A DNA stretch of 63,571 bases, taken from contig CACYNE010000011.1 in the NCBI GenBank assembly GCA_902775605.1, positions 1 through 63,571 on the forward strand, in the 5' to 3' direction. This document shows, piece after piece, positions 60,803-63,571 of the stretch (within the stretch, counting starts at the first letter, position 1; every line of letters starts with the position of its first letter). A model generated the notes under the pieces. That model ran no database searches, was not told where the DNA came from, and saw only the letters and a list, made by a program, of their open reading frames with translations. The translations under genes were made by a program, and so were the position numbers. Source of the DNA: an uncultured Prevotellaceae bacterium. GTDB taxonomy: Bacteria; Bacteroidota; Bacteroidia; Bacteroidales; Bacteroidaceae.

Positions 60803-62386
60803 TTATTTTTTGCTTAACAGCCCCTTCAGCTCATTGAATTTCTCCAATTTCTGCATATCTTCCCAACGGAATCGAGCTGTCGGTGTGTCAAATGGCACGA
60901 ACTGATTCTTCTTGTTGCGTTCATATACTCGGATCTGATTCTTATCGCAAATCACAAGAACACGTGCATTTCCCCATTTTGCATACGATACACCTTGGTC
61001 GTAGTTTGCTTTAATCTCTTGGTTATTCTTCATATTCAGTTTAACCTCAATAACAACCTGGGCCTCTTTGTCTCTTTCTCCTCCGGAGAGATGCAAGCAG
61101 AAGTCGGGTCGTTTATCCATCTCATGCCCCGTTGTTCCTCTTCCAGCAGGGAATTCCACTTCATCAAAGAAGTCCTCCTTGTACTTCCACCCCATTTCTT
61201 CAAGTCTGGGAACAAGCAATTTCCACGATACATCATCTTCATGTATTATTTCAATGCCAGCCATCATCTTTGGTTCATACAAAGATGGTAGTACAGACGT
61301 GTCAAATCCCTTTGCTTCAAGCATTCTTTTGATTTCTGCATAGTCAGCTGATGTCACAGTCCAGCCGCTTACATCCTGGAAATTCTTGCTGACGAAGTTT
61401 CCCTCTCTACCACGATTCTCCACTTTGAAATAATCACTATTCTTAAAGTCCTCGAAGGTAAGAGCCTTGTCAACAGGTATCTCAATCTTATTGCCAATAT
61501 ATGTATGAGAATAGTAATGGAAGAACGGATCTTTCACACCATCCTCCATCGCAATCCATACAGAATTAAGTTTCTTTACTGGCGACTTCTCGTAGAACAG
61601 CATGATATCACCCTTACTGGTCAACTCGTTAGCCTGCCAGAATCCATGTTTCATATTCTTCTCTCCTTCACCATAGTTGCCTACCAGAATCCAGGCCTGT
61701 TCTGGCACTTTAGGCATAGGCTTGTCAAATTCTGCCTCATATTCATCCTTGATAACGGGTAGTTCACAACCATAGATAAACGCACAAATCTCCGCAGGAT
61801 CTTCAATGCCATTCTCCACAGCGAAGTTAATGAGAGCGAGACATACATCAAAATAATAGAGGCAACGCTCACGATAATCTGAACGGTTAGGTATCTTTGG
61901 CAAATCGATTTCATATTTCTCTGCAAACTTCTTCAGGTAAGCAAACTGCATCACAAAGAAGTTAGGGATAAATAAGCCAGGAAGATATGCATACAATGCT
62001 ATCGACATAAAGATATTGTTGCTCAAAATCCCTTTGTAATACGACTGAGGGATATCCTCTAAAGGCTTGTTCTCGTCATCCACTGCAAAGAATTCAAGAT
62101 AGTCTAAGTAGAAGTTTATCAAGTCCTCTCCACTTTCTATCTTGATTTCCTCATGAGAGACAATATCTCCAAGGACTGTCAAAAAAAGATTAAGGCTCTC
62201 AATATCCTGAGCCATTTCTTTCTTACTCGAATTATTGAAGAACTGAGGGTCAAAGCGCTTAGCAATCTCCAAAATCTCTTCAGCAGTAGTTTCAGGTGAT
62301 TGAATCTTCTGGAACAATGCTATAACTTCCTTACCCTCTGCACTTTCTTTGTAACGGTTCCACGTAGTCTTTGAAATCTTTTTCAT
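60803..62386 (-). CDS. Candidate modification-dependent nuclease: EVE-like domain plus PD-(D/E)xK
   Basis: A 527-residue cytosolic protein. The N-terminal half (about 1-225) is helical and unrecognised. Residues about 230-360 resemble an EVE/PUA-like modified-base reader: AWILVGNYGEG, HGFWQANELTSKGDIMLFYEKSP, then an IxxAM-type strand. The C-terminal part (about 425-490) is a PD-(D/E)xK nuclease core: RPDF (Asp428) and VVIEVKLN (Glu447, Lys449), followed by DQGVSYAKWGNARVLVICDKNQIRVYERN as in HsdR_N-like folds. EVE plus nuclease suggests type IV-like restriction of modified phage DNA. It lies downstream of an HTH regulator, with an operator in between. The nuclease call is firmer than the EVE call. 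Confidence 0.55.
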   Translation of the reverse strand: MKKISKTTWNRYKESAEGKEVIALFQKIQSPETTAEEILEIAKRFDPQFFNNSSKKEMAQDIESLNLFLTVLGDIVSHEEIKIESGEDLINFYLDYLEFFAVDDENKPLEDIPQSYYKGILSNNIFMSIALYAYLPGLFIPNFFVMQFAYLKKFAEKYEIDLPKIPNRSDYRERCLYYFDVCLALINFAVENGIEDPAEICAFIYGCELPVIKDEYEAEFDKPMPKVPEQAWILVGNYGEGEKNMKHGFWQANELTSKGDIMLFYEKSPVKKLNSVWIAMEDGVKDPFFHYYSHTYIGNKIEIPVDKALTFEDFKNSDYFKVENRGREGNFVSKNFQDVSGWTVTSADYAEIKRMLEAKGFDTSVLPSLYEPKMMAGIEIIHEDDVSWKLLVPRLEEMGWKYKEDFFDEVEFPAGRGTTGHEMDKRPDFCLHLSGGERDKEAQVVIEVKLNMKNNQEIKANYDQGVSYAKWGNARVLVICDKNQIRVYERNKKNQFVPFDTPTARFRWEDMQKLEKFNELKGLLSKK

Positions 62387-62416
62387 AATCTTACAGTTTT
62401 AAAGTTATCGATTTTG

Positions 62417-62424
62417 CAAATTTA
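62417..62424 (-). promoter_or_regulatory. -7 element of the nuclease gene promoter
   Basis: TAAATTTG on the minus strand, 30 bases upstream of the nuclease ATG. Confidence 0.55.
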
Positions 62425-62433
62425 CTTGTTTAT

Positions 62434-62452
62434 TGTACCATATCGTGGTACA
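62434..62452. promoter_or_regulatory. Operator-like inverted repeat between HTH regulator and nuclease
   Basis: TGTACCA-N5-TGGTACA, a perfect 7-bp dyad. Its centre lies about 22 bases upstream of the -7 element, so it covers the -33 region of the nuclease promoter, where a bound repressor would block RNA polymerase. It is 14 bases beyond the HTH gene's stop codon. The HTH gene's own promoter lacks a copy. Confidence 0.6.
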
Positions 62453-62465
62453 TGTGTGAAAATAG

Positions 62466-62672
62466 TTATGAATCCACTCGAATTAGCTCTTTGATGTCTA
62501 CTTCGAGTAGTCTTGAAATCTCAATAAGGTTTTCTAAACTTGGCTGTGACACGTTCGTTACCCACTTGGATATGGTTGCAGGGTCTTTGCCAAGTTGCTC
62601 TGCCAGCCACTTGTTTGTTCTTTTCTTCTCTGCCAGCATCACTTTGATTCGATTTAGATCTTTAGTCTCCAT
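62466..62672 (-). CDS. XRE/Cro-C1-type HTH regulator
   Basis: A 68-residue single-domain repressor-like protein starting METKDLNRIKVMLAEKKRTN. The HTH reads NKWLAEQLGKDPATISKWVTN, followed by PSLENLIEISRLLEVDIKELI, the standard XRE ending. Its size and position directly upstream of a nuclease gene match the controller (C) proteins of restriction systems. The ATG at 62672 is chosen from the -7 element (62696-62703) 23 bases upstream; the longer reading has a hydrophobic N-terminus that is an artefact. Confidence 0.9.
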   Translation of the reverse strand: METKDLNRIKVMLAEKKRTNKWLAEQLGKDPATISKWVTNVSQPSLENLIEISRLLEVDIKELIRVDS

Positions 62673-62695
62673 AGTCAATTCATTAAGTTTGGCTA

Positions 62696-62703
62696 CAAAG
62701 ATA
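62696..62703 (-). promoter_or_regulatory. -7 element of the HTH regulator promoter
   Basis: TATCTTTG on the minus strand, 23 bases before the ATG. Confidence 0.55.
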
Positions 62704-62785
62704 GCAAATAATTTCGAGAATAATACAAAAAACAAGAAATATTGCAAGAAAATGAATATTTCGCAATAAATCTGTCTCATATAAC

Positions 62786-62828
62786 ATAAAAAAAAACAAG
62801 GGCGGGCGCATCTGTTTGCGTCCGTCCC
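62786..62828 (-). terminator. Rho-independent terminator of the HU-smalltalk unit
   Basis: A G/C-rich stem (62800-62810 with 62817-62828, including G-U pairs) is followed on the minus strand by TTG and nine T residues. Confidence 0.8.
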
Positions 62829-62868
62829 TGCATTTTCACTTCTCACTTTTCACTAGGCCTTTTGGCCG

Positions 62869-62979
62869 TTAGAATGGCCCATGCCCCATACAACTCGTGG
62901 TGGTCAGTGTGGTGAGGATGGCGCTAAGCACCGATACCACAATCTGAATCACTGTCTTCCAACTTTCCTTGTTCTTCAT
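62869..62979 (-). CDS. Smalltalk protein
   Basis: A 36-residue peptide starting MKNKESWKTVIQIVVSVLSA and ending with TTSCMGHGPF. A basic N-terminus, a single hydrophobic helix and a Thr/Ser-Cys-Met ending define the Bacteroidota 'smalltalk' family. These peptides usually sit directly downstream of an HU-like DNA-binding protein gene, as here (51 bases after its stop). The role is unknown; the TSC motif could be a lipidation site. Confidence 0.85.
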   Translation of the reverse strand: MKNKESWKTVIQIVVSVLSAILTTLTTTSCMGHGPF

Positions 62980-63030
62980 ATAACCTCCTTTCTCCTTTAC
63001 TTTTTACCTTTTTACTTTTTTACCTTTAAA

Positions 63031-63571
63031 TCAGTTCTCTGGGTCGTCGTCACCTCCGCCGGGGTTGTCGTTGCCGCCCTGATTGCCGCTGGTAGAACCT
63101 CCATTGTCACCACCCATGGTTCCTCCGTTCTCCGTAGAACCGCCGTTCTCAGTAGAGCCACCCTCGTTCTCTGGGTCCTCCACGTCACCCGAGGTTGAGG
63201 TCACGCGCTTCACCTCCTTACCATTTCGGTCGATGCAGGAGATCTGGATGGCGGTATTCGCCAGCTCGTCCTTCAGGTCTACACTCGGGGTGAAGATGAT
63301 GCGGCGGCTCATGATGAGACCAGACTTCACCTCATTCACTTTCTCGACAGCCTTCGAGCGCAGTCCGAAGCGCATGGTGCCCAGTCCGGGCAGAGCCACG
63401 CTGTGGCCTTCGGTTGCCCACGCCTTGATGACCTCGCCAGCTGCATCCCAGCAGGCCTTCATCACGCCCTGACTCACGCCGCTGCGAAGGGCAGCCTCCT
63501 TGATCACCTTTGCCTGGGTCAGAGTGGAGTACATCTCAGGCTTCATCACATAGCGGTACTTGCCCGCAGAT
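63031..63571 (-). CDS. HU-like DNA-binding protein with Gly/Asn-rich tail, 5' end outside window
   Basis: 180 residues are visible; the frame is open to the right edge (SAGKYRYVMKPEMYS...), so the true start lies beyond 63571. The HU/IHF-like core includes KVIKEAALRSGVSQGVMKACWDAAGEVIKAWATEGHSVALPGLGTMRFG and a second strand pair to about residue 120. The last 50 residues are a low-complexity tail of repeated GGSTENGG and acidic segments. This is the Bacteroidota HU-related family seen with smalltalk peptides, often near prophage-like or amidase genes. Confidence 0.9.
   Translation of the reverse strand, partial: SAGKYRYVMKPEMYSTLTQAKVIKEAALRSGVSQGVMKACWDAAGEVIKAWATEGHSVALPGLGTMRFGLRSKAVEKVNEVKSGLIMSRRIIFTPSVDLKDELANTAIQISCIDRNGKEVKRVTSTSGDVEDPENEGGSTENGGSTENGGTMGGDNGGSTSGNQGGNDNPGGGDDDPEN

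Noticed and set aside
62673-62846. A 58-residue hydrophobic N-terminal extension on the HTH regulator
   Set aside because: The promoter element at 62696-62703 lies inside it and XRE regulators of this kind start at the METKDL position.

Overview
The window looks like chromosomal DNA of a Bacteroidota bacterium, most likely Prevotellaceae. The evidence is the Bacteroidota promoter element TAnnTTTG in front of many genes, an HU-like protein paired with a 'smalltalk' small protein, a one-protein propeller/AraC regulator of the HTCS type, Prevotella-style C-terminal sorting tails on secreted proteins, and the M13 peptidase, VTC/DUF4956/DUF2490 and KdsA/KdsD gene sets. This is inferred from gene content only; there is no rRNA to confirm it.

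Layout. 1-5.0 kb (minus): the start of an Fe-S scaffold-like gene, htpG, a flavodoxin/ferredoxin (EFR1) gene, an 11-bp repeat cluster, a broken TraB/GumN copy, tcdA and ridA. 5.1-8.5 kb: an intact TraB/GumN gene, then a PAP2 phosphatase and phosphoethanolamine transferase pair likely to modify lipid A. 8.6-18.8 kb: a collapsed yjjG-like pseudogene, a GH115 alpha-glucuronidase converging on a CE1-like esterase (xylan side-chain removal), two small envelope genes and a 1452-residue CotH protein. 18.9-25.8 kb: glyA, a His-rich CobW/ZNG1-type GTPase, an ABC-F ATPase and an M13 metallopeptidase.

25.9-38.5 kb (plus) holds the most interesting block. Five tightly packed genes encode a multi-zinc-ribbon protein, a membrane Ser/Thr kinase with nine TTxxD/E motifs at its N-terminus, a zinc-ribbon protein with four CbxX/CfxQ-type AAA+ modules, a zinc-ribbon FHA protein and a PP2C phosphatase. 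metA (with Glu111, predicting acetyl-CoA use), a U32 peptidase-family gene and a zinc-ribbon membrane lipoprotein follow without a visible break. I read this as a phosphorylation circuit: the kinase writes pTxxD marks, FHA reads them, PP2C erases them, and the AAA+ protein is the machine being controlled.

38.5-56 kb: pgk, a Ttd14-like AAA/CYTH protein, radA, a substrate-binding lipoprotein, a TPR protein, then a minus-strand operon kdsA-kdsD-(propeller regulator with degenerate phosphorelay)-(PLD protein)-(acyltransferase), then a plus-strand VTC-DUF4956-DUF2490 trio and tRNA-Lys(CTT).

56-63.6 kb is accessory in character: a gene remnant, a PheC-like binding protein, a zinc-ribbon gene split by an in-frame TGA, an exonuclease, a NUDIX hydrolase, 22-bp tandem repeats, a Doc-family toxin with a putative DNA-binding partner carrying a 34-bp perfect palindrome, a candidate EVE-like/PD-(D/E)xK modification-dependent nuclease under an HTH regulator with a clear operator, and finally the smalltalk and HU-like genes at the edge.
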